Of a DNA stretch of 64,000 nt, positions 22,236 through 34,026 are shown one piece after another (positions within the stretch are counted from its first letter, which is position 1; each line of letters starts with the position of its first letter). The position numbers were made by a program, and so were the translations under genes. The notes beneath the pieces were generated by a model. The model saw only the letters and a program-made list of their open reading frames with translations. It was not told the origin of the DNA and searched no databases. The stretch is taken from positions 372,001 to 436,000 of the forward strand of contig JAVTVY010017181.1 of the NCBI GenBank assembly GCA_036873755.1, given 5' to 3'. The DNA is from Hanleya hanleyi (lineage: Eukaryota; Mollusca; Polyplacophora; Lepidopleurida; Hanleyidae).

Positions 22236-22471
22236 TTTTCCAGAAAATCTACGAGGATGTCTTAATTTCTCAAGAACCGATCATCAGAAAGACCGCTTGC
22301 TCTGTCGTCCAGCGTGGCCGATACTGCGTAATGCTAAACGGGGCATGTAATATGTTTATGTTCAATCAGAACACCAAAGACTGTGTGGGGTTTTCATCAG
22401 ACCAGAATGTAACTGAACAGACACGTGTTTTCCCTGGTTGGACGGTTTGGCGAATTATGCTAGTAAAATGA
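22236..22471 (+). CDS. Exon 5 (terminal): PAN/Apple-like domain
   Basis: Entering in phase 1 after TTGTAACAG, the frame reads FQKIYEDVLISQEPIIRKTA, then CSVVQRGRYC, LNGACNMFMFNQNTKDCVGF and a short tail to a TGA at 22469-22471. The spacing C-x8-C-x6-C-x2-F-x-FN-x4-C is that of PAN/Apple domains, which bind proteins or sugars and are common partners of lectin domains in molluscan secreted proteins. This would give the architecture signal peptide, C-type lectin, acidic and Thr-rich linkers, PAN. An alternative acceptor 8 bases downstream (TTTTCCAG) would break the frame. Confidence 0.65.
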
Positions 22472-23199
22472 TCGACCTAAGCAAACTTGGTATCTTGACC
22501 ATTTCACTGCTCTACTCTCATTGAACAACATAGAGCGCATGAAAGTGCCCATATTATCAATGAATGAAGTCTTCCCACATTAATCCTTGGAAAATTTTGC
22601 GAATGGAGCGAATTTTTCAACTATTGATAACTGGTGTAAATATGATAATATGGATACAATATTTCTGCTTTATCAAAAAACGACCAATAAGCTTACATTT
22701 ATGATAAGTTTTTCTTCAACTTCATGTCTAAAATATAACAGTTATCATCGATTAAAATATATATTCTGGGTTAAAGTCATAGATAAGCCCTCGGAATGAT
22801 GAGTGGCAGCTTAAGCGACTAGCCAGGTGCCATCGAGGCCATACAGCATTGTCCAGGGATAAACTTGGAATTGCCCATTGGTATTGACCAAGATGGCACC
22901 TCCAACTGCTCACAAGAAGACTTGCATCCTTAATATGGCCCTAGTTCGGCTCAAATCATAGGGGGACAGTTCCGAACTGTCAACGGAGCCGGGTGGGGTC
23001 CACTGATGGTTTTTAAGTTTATGCTAATATACAAAAAATAGACCAGATGACAAGAACGTATTTCTCCATATATAATCTGAGGCTGTCTAATCAATATACG
23101 TTTAAACTTTTTATCATGCGTTTTGTTATCTTAATGTGATGCTTGTTGATAACTGCGGCTAATCAATTCATATAAAAATAGTTATGTGACGATTAATAT
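22472..23199. other. 3' flank of the lectin-type gene
   Basis: No gene is supported. AATAAG at 22686 and other AT-rich words do not allow a firm poly(A) site call. Confidence 0.4.
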
Positions 23200-26086
23200 A
23201 TCGATTTGTAGTGAAATAAGTGGGAATTGACACTGTGCTGATTGTAGTGAAATAAGCGGGAAATGACACTGTGGTGATTTGTAATGAAACAAGTGGGAAA
23301 TGACACTGTGGTGATTTGTAGTGAAATTAGTGGGAAATGACACTATGGTGATTGTAGTGAAATAAGAGGGAAACGACACCGTGGTGATAGTAATGAAATT
23401 AGTGGGAAATGACACTATGGTGATTGTAGTGAAACAAGTGGGAAATGACACTGTGGTGATTGTAGTGAAACACGTTGGAAATGACACTGTGGTGATTGTA
23501 GTGAAATAAGTGGGAAATTACACCGTGGTGATTCTAGTGAAAGAAGTGGGAAATGACACTGTGGTGATTCTAGTGAAATAAGTGGTAAATGACACTGTGG
23601 TGATTGTAGTGAAATAAGTGGGGAATGACACTGGTGATTGTAGTGAAATAAGTGGGAAATGACACTGTGGTGAATGTAGTGAAACAAGTGGGAAATGACA
23701 ATGTGGTGATTTATAGGGAAATTAGTGGGAAAAGACACTGTGGGGATTGTAGTGAAACAAGTGGGAAATGACACTGTGGTGATTGTAGTGAAATAAGTGG
23801 GAAATGACACTGTGGTGATTGTAGTGAAACAAGTGGAAATGACACTGTGGTGATTGTAGTGAAATAAGAGGAAAATGACACTGTGGTGATTGTAGTGAGA
23901 GAAGTGGGAAATGACACTGTGGAAATTGTAGTGAAACAAGTGGGAAATGACACTGTGGTGATTGTGGTGAAATAAGTGGGAAATTACACTGTGGTGATTG
24001 TAGTGAAATAAGTGGAAAATGACAGTGTTGTGATTGTAGTGAAACAAGTGGGAAATGACATTGTGGTGATTGTAGTGAAATAAGTGGAAAATGGCATGGT
24101 GGTGATTGTAGTGAAATAAGTGGGAAATGACACTGTGGTGATTGTAGTGAAATAAGTGGGAAATGACACTGTGGTGATTGTAGTGAAACAAATGGTAAAC
24201 GGCACAGTGGTGATTGTAGTAAAACAAGTGGGAAATGACACTGTGGTGATTTGTAGTGAAATTAGTGGGAAATGACACTATGGTGATTGTAGTGAAATAA
24301 GTGGGAAACGACACCGTGGTGATAGTAATGAAACTAGTGGGAATGCCACTATGGTGATTGTAGTGAAACAAGTTGGAAATGACACTGTAGTGATTATAGT
24401 GAAATAAGTGGGAAATGGCACTGTGGTGATTGTAGCGAATTAAGTGGGAAATGACACTGTGGCGATTGTAGTGAAATAAGTGGGAATGACACTGTGTTGA
24501 TTGCAGTGAAACAAGTGGGAAATGACACTGTGGTGATTGTAGTGAAATAAGTGGGAAATGACACCGTGGTGATTCTAGTGAAACAAGTGGGAAATGACAC
24601 TGTGGTGATTGTAGTGAAATAGGTGGGAAATGACACCGTGGTGATTGTAGCGAATTAAGTGGGAAATGACACTGTGTGGATTGTAGTGAAATAAGTGGGA
24701 ATGACACTGTGTTGATTGCAGTGAAACAAGTGGGAAATGACACTGTGGTGATTGTAGTGAAATAAGTTGGAAATGACACCGTGGTGATTGTAGTGAAATA
24801 AGTGGGAAATGACACTGCGGTGATTGTAGTGAAATAAGTAGGAAATGACACTGCGGTGATTGTAGTGAGACAAATAGGAAATGACACTGTGGTGATTGTA
24901 ATGAAATTAGTGGGAAATGACACTATGGTGATTGTAGTGAAACAAGTGGGAAATGACACTGTGGCGATTGTAGTGAAATAAGTGGGAAACGACACTGCGG
25001 TGATTGTAGCGAAATAGGTGGGAAATGACACTGCGGTGATTGTAGTGAAATAAGTAGGAAATGACACTGTGGTGATTGTAGTGAAATAAGTGGGAAATAA
25101 CACTGTGGTGATTGTAGTGAAACAGGTGGAAAATGACACTGGTGATTGTAGTGGAATAAGTGGAAAATGACACGCTGGTGATTGTAGTGAAATAAGTGGG
25201 AAATGACACTGCGCTGATTGTAGTGAAATAAGTAGGAAATAACACTGCTGTGATTGTTATGAGACAAGTAGGAAATGACACTGTGGTGATTGTAGTGAAA
25301 TAAGTGGGAAATGACACTGTGGTGATTGTAACGAAATAAGTGGGAAATGACACTGTGGGGATTGTAGTGAAATAGGTGGGAAATGACGCTGTGGTGATTG
25401 TAGTGAAATAAGTGGGAAATGACACGGTGGTGATTGTAGTGAAATAAGTGAGAATGACACTGCGGTGATTGTAGGGAAATAAGTAGGAAATAACACTGCG
25501 GTGATTGTTATGAGACAAGTAGGAAATGACACTGTGGTGGTTGTATTGAAATAAGTGGGAAATGACACTGTGGTGATTGTAGTGAAATAAGTGGGAAAAG
25601 ACACTGTGGAGATTGTAGCGAAATAAGTGGGAAATGACACTGTGGAGATTGTAGTGAAATAAGTGGGAAATGACGCTGTGGTGATTGTAGTGAAATAAGT
25701 GGGAAATGACACGGTGATGATTGTAGTGAAATAAGTGGGAAATGACAATGTGGTGATTGTAGTGAAATAAGTGGGAAAAGACACTGTGGAGATTGTAGCG
25801 AAATAAGTGGGAAATGACACTGTGGTGATTGTAGTGAAATAAGTGGGAAATGACACTGTGGTGATTGTAGTGAAACAAGTAGGAAATGACACTGGTGATT
25901 TGAAATGAAATAAGTGGGAAATGACACTGTGGTGATTTGTAGTGAAATAAGTGGGAAATGGTACTGTGGTAATTTGTAATGAAATAAGTGGGAAATGACA
26001 CTGTGGTGATTTGTAGTGAAATAAGTGGGAAATGGTACTGTGGTGATTGTAGTGAAATAAATGGGGAATGACACTGTGGTGATTTT
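23200..26086. repeat. 36-bp-period minisatellite, about 80 copies (2.9 kb)
   Basis: Head-to-tail units of mainly 36 bp, containing GTGAAATAAGTGGGAAATGA and CACTGTGGTGATTGTA. Units vary by substitutions and 1-bp indels, with subtypes (GAAACAAG, GAGACAAGTAGG, TGGAATAAG). Blocks of several units recur in the same order, for example around 24400-24540 and 24640-24760, and around 25560-25680 and 25740-25850, indicating unequal exchange of multi-unit blocks. As 36 is a multiple of three, long open frames arise on the minus strand in all three phases (up to 574 codons, with HFPLISLQSPQC-type repeats). Equal openness in three frames argues against coding. Confidence 0.92.
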
Positions 26087-26394
26087 CTTGTTCCATTCCT
26101 TTGATGTATATGTATCATATCGAGTCCATTGAACAATTCCGTTATTATCATCTATCACATGGTATTGATTATCATTACAGTTGTATATTTTATTCAAACA
26201 GATGCTTCTGCTCTATAGAACGTTGATTTATTTTCTTCCTTTATTAGTGCTATACCACAGAGCCGGTTAAATTGGGTTTATTCAGGAAGTAGCTGTAATC
26301 CTGAATTATTAGTAACGCGAAGTTTTAAGAACATTACGTTAGCTCACTTTATATACATGAGTTCTTGGAATGAAAATTAATATAATACATTGCA

Positions 26395-26935
26395 TTACAA
26401 CTAAACACAGCTGATCAGTTTCCTTTTCATAAAGTAATTGATGTAATTCAACATATTGCAACTATATGCCTACCCAGTTGATCAGTTTCAAATATTACAA
26501 TGTAATTGTTATAATTCAATAAAGTACAACTATACCGAGTTGATCAGTTTCATTTTTACATTATAATTATTATAATTCAATACATTACAACTATACCCAG
26601 TTGATCAGTTTCATGTTTTATAATGTAATTAAGGTAATTCAATACATTTTAACTATACTCAGTTGATCAGTTGCATGTTTTATAATTTAATTATCATAAT
26701 TAAGTGCATTACAACTATACCAAATTGACTGATAAATTTCATGTTTTATAATATAATTAATGTAATTCAGTTGACCAGCTTCATGTTTTGTAGTTTAGTT
26801 AATATAATATAATGCATTACAGCTATACACGGTTGATCAGTTTCATGTTTTATTATATAATTAATAGAATACAATACATTACAACAATATCCAGTTCAAG
26901 TTTCGTGTTTTATAAAATAACTAATATTATTCATT
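26395..26935. repeat. Degenerate AT-rich tandem repeat, period about 60 bp
   Basis: About nine diverged units each carrying CAGTTGATCAGTTTCATGTT and then TTATAATGTAATTAATATAA and a TTCAATACATTACAACTATA word. One further isolated copy lies at 27190-27225. Divergence is much greater than in the neighbouring 36-bp array. Confidence 0.8.
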
Positions 26936-27404
26936 AATATAGTCATTTCCTGAGTAACCGGTCAACTCAAATTACGATATTAAATATCACAGTTCTTTGC
27001 CGTGTAAATGTTTTGTAAATGTTTTATTGAGGTATATGTATTGGCCACATTGCATTAGTACCAATTTGCTCTGTCATTTCTCCTATTTATTGGCGTTGTG
27101 TGTTTATATATGCTGATCAATCGCTTTCTACTATATGTACTCACCCGTTTGATTGTGGCAATAAAGTGATACATACATTCACAATATCACACCTATATCC
27201 AGTTGATCAGTTTCATGATATATAATTTATACTCTCATCTCGCCACGAAGATATCCATTTCCAATAATTTGTATCCACGGTTTATGCCGTTAAGTGTAAT
27301 GGCTCACAGTACGGACACGCCAAAAGAGATATTGACTAGCACTGAATTATCACTGAAGAACACCATACGATTCAACTACGTTGAGATATATCCGAGAAAA
27401 CTGC

Positions 27405-27895
27405 AGTGAGACTATGAACATGTGCAGTCACACGAGTAAATTGCAACCAGTCAATGCGCTTATGCAATCACGCGAATAAACTGCGGTGAAACTATGAGCT
27501 TGTGCAGTCACACGAGTAAGCTACATTTAGACAATGCACCTGTGCATTCACAGAAGAAAACTACATTTAGATTATGAGTTTGTGCAGTCACATGATTAAA
27601 CTACAGTTAGACAATTAGCATGTGCAGTCACACGAGTAAAGTAGTTAGACTGTAACTGTGCAGTCACACAAGTAAACTACATTTAGACTATGAGCATTTT
27701 GCAGTGACACGAATAAAGTACAGTTGAACTAATATCATGTGCAGTCACACGACTGAACCACAGACTATAAGCCTGTGTAGTCACACGAGTAAACCACATT
27801 TAGACCATGGGCCTGTGCATTCACACGAGAAAACACGAGAAAACACGAGACTGAAATGCATTTAGACTATAAACCTGTGCGGTCACACGATTAAT
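27405..27895. repeat. Tandem repeat, period about 40 bp
   Basis: About twelve units with the core TGTGCAGTCACACGAGTAAA followed by CTACATTTAGACTATGAGC, with variable spacing. The left edge begins immediately after the CTGCAGTGAGACTATG at 27401-27416. Confidence 0.8.
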
Positions 27896-29239
27896 TTTTC
27901 CGACCACCATTGCTCGTTATCGCTCATTGGCTCTGTAATTTGAACTTGATACATATCTTTGTACGACAAGATTATGTTTCATTCAACCAAATCACAACAT
28001 TGTCTATGTAAATGGAGTCATCTATATCACGGATATCTTGTGTTAAAAACGGAAATAGGTCAAACAGGTCTCTTATCGAACGTCAGTTTCAAAATGTTGA
28101 TCAATCGGTCTGCTTCCCACTATTTAGTTATACGGATAACAATTTGTTTAATGCAAATATATCATTCTGACATTTTAGGTTCCAACCTGTAACTGAACAA
28201 TGCTCCACGAGCAAACAACAAACAGTTATTGGACAGGTGTACAAAGTTTTCGTATTGTACATTGATGGACTGCATTGTGAATCTATCAATCTGACGTTTT
28301 AGTTATTGATCTAAGGCCAAACAAAAAACAACACCGCAGGTCCCTACTGCACGACGATCTTTATCTTCGTGTCACAACAATTTGAATGCGGAATTAGACA
28401 AGTTACTGGTTGAGTGTACAAAGTTTCCGTAATGTACAATTATGCACTGCATTGGTTTCAAGATTTAAAATGAAGTGCGACTCCAAGAAGTTTTCAACTA
28501 ACAGATTTGTCTAACTCCATGCTAGTTTTAAACTCCGGGATTGTATAAACGGATTTTTCAACAATTAGTAAGCTGAGTGAAACCAACCTTGAAAACTACG
28601 CCTACGAACTGCGTTTTTCTATAATTTAGAATACAGTTGTTGCCCTGCAGTGTCAGACTGTTGGGCTGTCCTGATTGGGACTCTAATTTGTAGCGAAGTT
28701 GAACAGATATTACGGTGTCTTTATTGTGGTGCTTTATCCAAAGAAGACAAAAAAACAGGTAAACTAATAAAGCTCATTCACTGTCACATGCGCATTATTA
28801 ATAAAATAATACTTCACGAAAAATATGGAACTAACTTCAGTTGTAGGCTACAGTAATTAGGCAAGTTTTATTTTAAGAGACCTGCTTAGAGGGGTGCAAC
28901 ACCAAGTCAGAGATAGTTGTTGCGTTACCATTCACCTCTGACATCTGTTTAACAACTCGTCAAACAATGGGACGCCACAATCACCGATACGATGGTTCCG
29001 TGTCAATGATGACACACACAGTCTAATCGAAAAATCGAAAATCGATACATGGCAAATTATGGAGCAGTTCTAAAAATAGAATATTATATGGAGATAAATG
29101 AATTGTTTATAATTAACTTAATGATCCATGCCCCCAAAGCAAAACAAAAATGCATATCTGATATCCGACACATCGTACTTGTTTTTATCATCTTAGCACA
29201 TATCGAGATGAAGACAACATGCCAAATACATAAAATACA
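27896..29239. other. Unannotated spacer
   Basis: No gene is supported. A diverged duplication of about 50 bp is visible (GTGTACAAAGTTTTCGTATT near 28240 and GTGTACAAAGTTTCCGTAAT near 28415). Confidence 0.4.
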
Positions 29240-29970
29240 AGCGTTCAGTCCGCCATTTACATATTCAACCATTGTCCATTTGAGAATTTCAGCGTCCATA
29301 ATCCAAAGTCCTAATTCGTATAATAGCATTAGCACCAACTGCACTAACTTAAGAGAATAAATCATAGTATACATAAAACTAGGTTAATTTCCTGCAAGAG
29401 AGAAGCAGTCAACAGTCTTCAATGATGCCAGCAAGAAATAATCATGTTTCAGAAATATGAAATCCGTATCGCTGATCAGTATTCTTAATCCATTTGATTT
29501 TATTTGTAATGTCGTTATCTTGAGTATGATGTATCTCAGTCACGCTTTGATTGCGTCTGTTCATATGAATACTATGGGGATCTGGAAATACATAGGTTCA
29601 TACGGCACCTAGCCCGGATTAAGCGGAATTAGATACAAGTTGTGAAACGTATCGCCATAATCTTGCACGCTACGCTCGTATTTTGCTATCAGCATGAACT
29701 ACATGTATGTATCGCCAAAATCTGAGAAACTTCGAGTGGAGACTGTTGAGGATATAGCCATATTTTATGAGTTTCTGCAATAATGACGTTGATTCAGATC
29801 GTCACATTTAACACATGAACTGGCAAATGCTACTAGGCGAGATACGTATACGCCATATACAGGTCCCTCTGGTATATTACTACCCAGATAGGGATAGTTT
29901 ACGACGTCGTAATTGTGATCATCTCTTTTGCCGTAAAGTCGTTTTGTCGTGCTCAACAGTGTTCTGATTA
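29240..29970 (-). pseudogene. Penelope-like element, C-terminal fragment and 3' UTR
   Basis: The minus strand at 29956-29765 encodes TTKRLYGKRDDHNYDVVNYP, then PEGPVYGVYVSRLVAFASSC and CDDLNQRHY. This is the conserved region after the RT of PLE-type elements found at 33230-33480 and 52520-52850. Further downstream (29640-29240 on minus) it matches the element at 52120-52520 over the whole 3' UTR, including AAGCGTGACTGAGATACATC and GTTTCCTGCAAGAGAGAAGC on the plus strand. No GIY-YIG endonuclease is seen. The RT is missing, so this is a 5'-truncated copy. Confidence 0.7.
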
Positions 29971-30160
29971 CATATAGCTTGATAGAGGAACGACCGTTTC
30001 ATCAGCAAGATTGTTTTCCTGAGTTTACATAGTTCATATACCTGAGCATGTTATTGGCGACATGCTCTTCAATGCCTTATACACAAGGACAGCTTCGTGT
30101 ACTTTGAACATGCGTTTGTGTACTTTTCGTCAATGACAGATCATATATCTGGCCAATTTA

Positions 30161-31810
30161 GGGGTCACGTTCAATTAATCGAGGCACTTTCTCGATGCCT
30201 TCGAGATGGATCGAGAAATTTCTCGGCTGAAACCGGGAGGGCAAAACCGGGACCCCTGTCGACGTTTCCCGGTTTGTTCTCGGTTCTCTCTCGATCGAAA
30301 TGTCCCGGTTTCCGAGATGGTTACAAAATTGATCGGTAATCTCGAAGGGTGTCCTGCTTTAAATATGTTCGTGTTTTTTTGACATTAATTTGGCCTATTT
30401 TAACTTCTCAGGCGATTAGAGTGTTGCGCTGGTACCATATTTTCTGGGCGTTCGTCGCTTACCTAAAAATATTAATTCAGAAAACGGATTTCTTAAGATG
30501 TTTTTAATGTTATTCATCGTTTAATCGATATATCTATGTCCTGATGTTTCGTGAACCCAAATGAACGAAAACTTTCATTTAACTATATATCAGATATAAT
30601 TATGAATATATAATTTAGTGAACTTCTCTCACAGCGATAACTGATTGTTTATCTGACTAGTATCCGTCGTGGAATAACTGACATATCAACGTAATATGAT
30701 CAGAATAATGATTGTATGGAAGCATGCGTTAATTATTGTTCTATAATTTTTTTACCAAATATGGATCTTTTCAACCGAAAAAATGAAAGCTATGTTAAGA
30801 GTTTGACCGGTGTATTACCCCGATGTGTAATTTCTTTTATAATGTGGTAGTATTCATTGCAGATTCCATTTTTTTAGAATTACTGTCTTGTGATATAGTT
30901 CAAATAAGAAGATTATATCAACAAAGTTTATTTCTGACATAAGCTTGCCTATAAGTGGTTAGCGGAAATACTGGCAAGCGGAAATAGAGGTGTTGATAAT
31001 TCACGCCACAGTCGGTCTATGAACCAGTCGATTTGAAACCGCTTGAAACAACAGCGAAGTGAGAGGGGTTAATTTCTTTGAAAGAAAAAAAACTAAAGCA
31101 GCACTGCTGGAGGGGCAGCACTGCTGGAGGGGGCTTGATTATATACTCACTTTGCTGATTTCATGAGTCTAGGAAATTAACCGAATAATGGAAGTAATTA
31201 CCGTCCAAGGGCAATCAGGCTCGATACCAACAGTTACATAAATACTGTAGATAGACAATACCGCGCTTTGTTTGTCTGAAAACTTCGAGCGTTTATGTTT
31301 ATATTCTCCAGTTTTCAATACGGTGGAAATTTCGGACGATAAAGATATCCCATTCCTGATCAACTTTCAGAGGAAATTGATTTCAAACTTGTATAATTTA
31401 TTTCAATTCGCAGTTCCTGGAAGTGATTCAAATTCTAAAAGTAGTTCATAACGTTTAGAGAAAATGCGCTGTATGATCAAGTATGGGACCACAAATCTCT
31501 AGACGGAATAACATAATAATATAAATTTATTCATGTTCAGTCTAATTCATTTAAATGCATATGTAATCATCGAGATTAATCTCGCTGCCACAGAGTATAT
31601 ATATATATATACCGTTTCATAAGATGGCATCTCGATTCTATTCTCGAGTTATTTCGAGGAAGATCGAAACGGTCTTGCAGCTTCGAGACAAAAACCGAGA
31701 GCAAACCGGGACAACAATCGATGGAGATAACCCGGGACCCTTCGAGACGAGATATTTATCGGTTTTACTCGTTTATCGAGAAACCGTCTCGACCGATTGG
31801 ACGTGACCCC
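30161..31810. mobile_element. PIF/Harbinger-like TIR element, non-autonomous, 1650 bp
   Basis: Both ends begin GGGGTCACGT followed by YCAAT and a subterminal region of about 180 bp rich in TCTCGA, CGAGA and CCCGGTTT motifs. The flanks are TTA at 30158-30160 and TTA at 31811-31813. A 3-bp TTA/TAA duplication and G-rich ends fit PIF/Harbinger. The 1.3-kb interior has no transposase, only AT-rich sequence and a short direct repeat GCAGCACTGCTGGAGG (about 31100-31130). Related ends occur at 34288-34643. A PLE copy begins about 30 bp to its right. Confidence 0.8.
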
Positions 31811-31842
31811 TTAGCAATCTCGGGACGATAAAGATAGTCAAA

Positions 31843-33499
31843 ATGGTTCTGATGAGAATGGGATTCCTTCACTCTCTATACTACAATCCTTCATCAGGAT
31901 CTGATTGAATGTCTTATTTTATCAATAGTATCGGTGTTCAAGGAAACTGAATTGTGAAGCCATAAAGCATTCTTTAGCTCTACTCCATACAGGAGATATT
32001 ATTGATGGGATGTTTCTTTGTTTACAGAGTTGCTTGATTTTCTCATTAATAGTATCTATGTGAAAATTGGCAACACAATATATCAGCAGCATATAGATAT
32101 TCCAATGGGTACTACTTGGACACCTATTTTGGCTGACGTTTATCTGTTCTCTTATGGAGAAAACTGAAGAGTGAAGCCATAAATCATTCTTTAGATCTAC
32201 TGCATACAGGGATATTATTGATGGGATGTTTCTTTCTTTATAGAGTTGCTTGATTTTCTCATTAATAATATCTATGTGAAAATTGGCAACACAATATATC
32301 AGCAGCATATAGATATTCCAATGGGTACTACTTGGACACCTATTTTGGGTGACGTTTATCTGTTCTCTTATGGAGAAAACTGAAGGGTGAAGCCATAAAG
32401 CATTCTTTAGTTCTACTGCATACAGGGATATTATTGATGGGATGTTTCTTTGTTTATAGAGTTGCTTGAATTTCTCATTAATAATATCTATGTGAAATTT
32501 GGCAACACAATATATCAGCAGCACATAGATATTCCAATGGGTACTACTTGGGCCCCTCTTTTGGCTGACGTTTATCTGTTCTCTTATGGAGAAAACTGAA
32601 GGGTGAAGCCATAAAGCATTCTTTAGCTCTACTGCATACAGGGATATTATTGATGGGATGTGTCTTTGTTTATAGAGTTGCTTGAATTTCTCATTAATAA
32701 TATCTATGTGAAATTTGGCAACACAATATATCAGCAGCACATAGATATTCCAATGGGTACTACTTGGGCCCCTCTTTTGGCTGACGTTTATCTGTTCTCT
32801 TATGGAGAAAACTGAAGGGTGAAGCCATAAAGCATTCTTTAGCTCTACTGCATACAGGGATATTATTGATGGGATGTGACTTTGTTCATAGAGTTGCTTG
32901 AATTTCTCATTAATAAAATCTATGTGAAATTTGGCAACACAATATATCAGCAGCATATAGATATTCCAATGGGTACTACTTGGGCACCTCTTTTGGCTGA
33001 CGTTTACCTGTTCTCTTATGGATTTGAAAGCCATTTCCTCCTCCTTCACCAAACGCTATATAGACGTTCTTATCGCTGTGGATAAACGCTATATATATGA
33101 CGCAGTGGAGGATATATATTCACTTACACTGGATTTGAAGGAACTACAGATATCCCTAACGGCATATTATATTTTAATTGAGCACATTATATTTTGGCAT
33201 ATCTCTTCAAAAATGAAGCGGGCTCTCCCTCGTCGACTTTACGAGAAGAGAAATGATTATAATTTCTACATCGTAAATTATCCCTTTCTTTACAGTAAAT
33301 ATCACGCCTAGTTGCATTTGTCAGATCCTATGTGAAATGTGACGATTTTATTCAACGTCATAAAAAATTATTGCAGAAACTTGCGAAACAGGGCTATACC
33401 GCAAAGCGCCTCCGCTCAATGTTTCTCAAATTTGACGACACATACCGCATGCTGATAGCAAATCGTTTCGTTTCGTAACTTGTGTCTAATTTCGCTTAA
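31843..33499 (+). pseudogene. Penelope-like element with an internal tandem amplification
   Basis: At 31843 the frame begins WDSFTLYTTILHQDLIE, the RT motif DFSTLYTTIPHQDL of the copy at 52850-53449, and continues to VSVFKETEL. Five tandem copies of the next RT segment follow (31956-33022). The reading then resumes with SFTKRYIDVLIAVDKRYI (catalytic RYIDD with one Asp changed to Val), RRLYEKRNDYNFYIVNYPFL and CICQILCEM. It ends at 33499 in the 3' UTR sequence CTAATTTCGCTTAA, where a MITE has inserted. Stops and the D-to-V change show it is dead. Confidence 0.75.
31956..33022. repeat. 5 x 216-bp satellite derived from a PLE reverse transcriptase segment
   Basis: Units start at 31956, 32173, 32389, 32605 and 32821 (each begins GAAGCCATAAA), so the period is 216-217 bp. 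Each unit spans PLE codons equivalent to SHNAFFSS through ELLEFLINNIYVKFGN, PMGT and ADVYLFSYG, then a junction GAGAAAACTGAAGGGT that is not in the PLE. The complement is open for 376 codons because 216 is a multiple of three; this is not taken as a gene. Units 2 to 5 are more alike than each is to the PLE at 52850-53449. Confidence 0.88.
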
Positions 33500-33908
33500 C
33501 CCTACCAGGCCTGTGGGGGGGGGGGGCACTTTCCGACCCCCCTGTTGTTGTTTTTTTTTGCTCCTATCTCCGGAACGACAAAAACCTGAGAGCTGAAACT
33601 CCTTGACTTTTTAGATTATTATATTGGAGTCATTTTGAGCCTATCTGCATGACCCCCCCCCCCCACCCCCCAGCCGAGCAAAGGATCATGGGTACATTCA
33701 AAATGGCGGCCATGTGGGGCACCAGAAAAGTGATGTTTTCGTCACATTTCTTCAAAATTTTTGCTTTTCTGTATGGAAAAATGCGTAAAACCTATTTTAT
33801 ATCATATCAGATTATTATTTACTAATTTATCATGCAGTTTCTGAGAAGAAAAAACAAAAAAAAATCGAAAATTCTGACCGAAAAATCGTCTAAAAATGCT
33901 CTTTTTGA
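33500..33908. mobile_element. TTAA-flanked MITE (piggyBac-like), copy 3, right end missing
   Basis: Begins CCCTACCAGGCCTG directly after TTAA (33496-33499) and follows copy 1 through AAAATGGCGGCCATGTGGGG and GACCGAAAAATCG. It stops at CTTTTTGAA where the LINE tail starts. It includes long G and C runs near 33517 and 33653. Confidence 0.8.
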
Positions 33909-34003
33909 ATACTTAGAATTGTGTTTGATCGTCGCTATATAGCTGAAATATTGCTGAACGCAACGCTAAACCTCAACTCTCTCTCTCTCTCTCTCTCTCT
34001 CTC
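33908..34003 (+). repeat. LINE/SINE 3' tail with (CT)n
   Basis: ATACTTAGAATTGTGTTTG and TATAGCTGAAATATTGCTG, ending in a (CT)n run of about 24 bp. The sequence matches the tail of the LINE at 8740-9273 but has no coding sequence; it is a very short truncated insertion. It lies about 25 bp before the acceptor of the exon at 34027. Confidence 0.7.
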
Positions 34004-34026
34004 CACTTTTAACCGAATGTTTTTAG

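Noticed and set aside
23415..26197. Long minus-strand open frames (574, 414, 279 and 229 codons) with Phe/Ser/His-rich repeats
   Set aside because: They run in three phases across the same 36-bp array. A period divisible by three keeps any frame open, and indels switch frames without harm, so no single protein is selected.
23200..27895. CRISPR array
   Set aside because: Repeats abut without unique spacers, the units vary, and the genome is eukaryotic.
31922..33052. 376-codon minus-strand frame
   Set aside because: It is the antisense of the PLE-derived 216-bp satellite, where the sense strand matches RT motifs.
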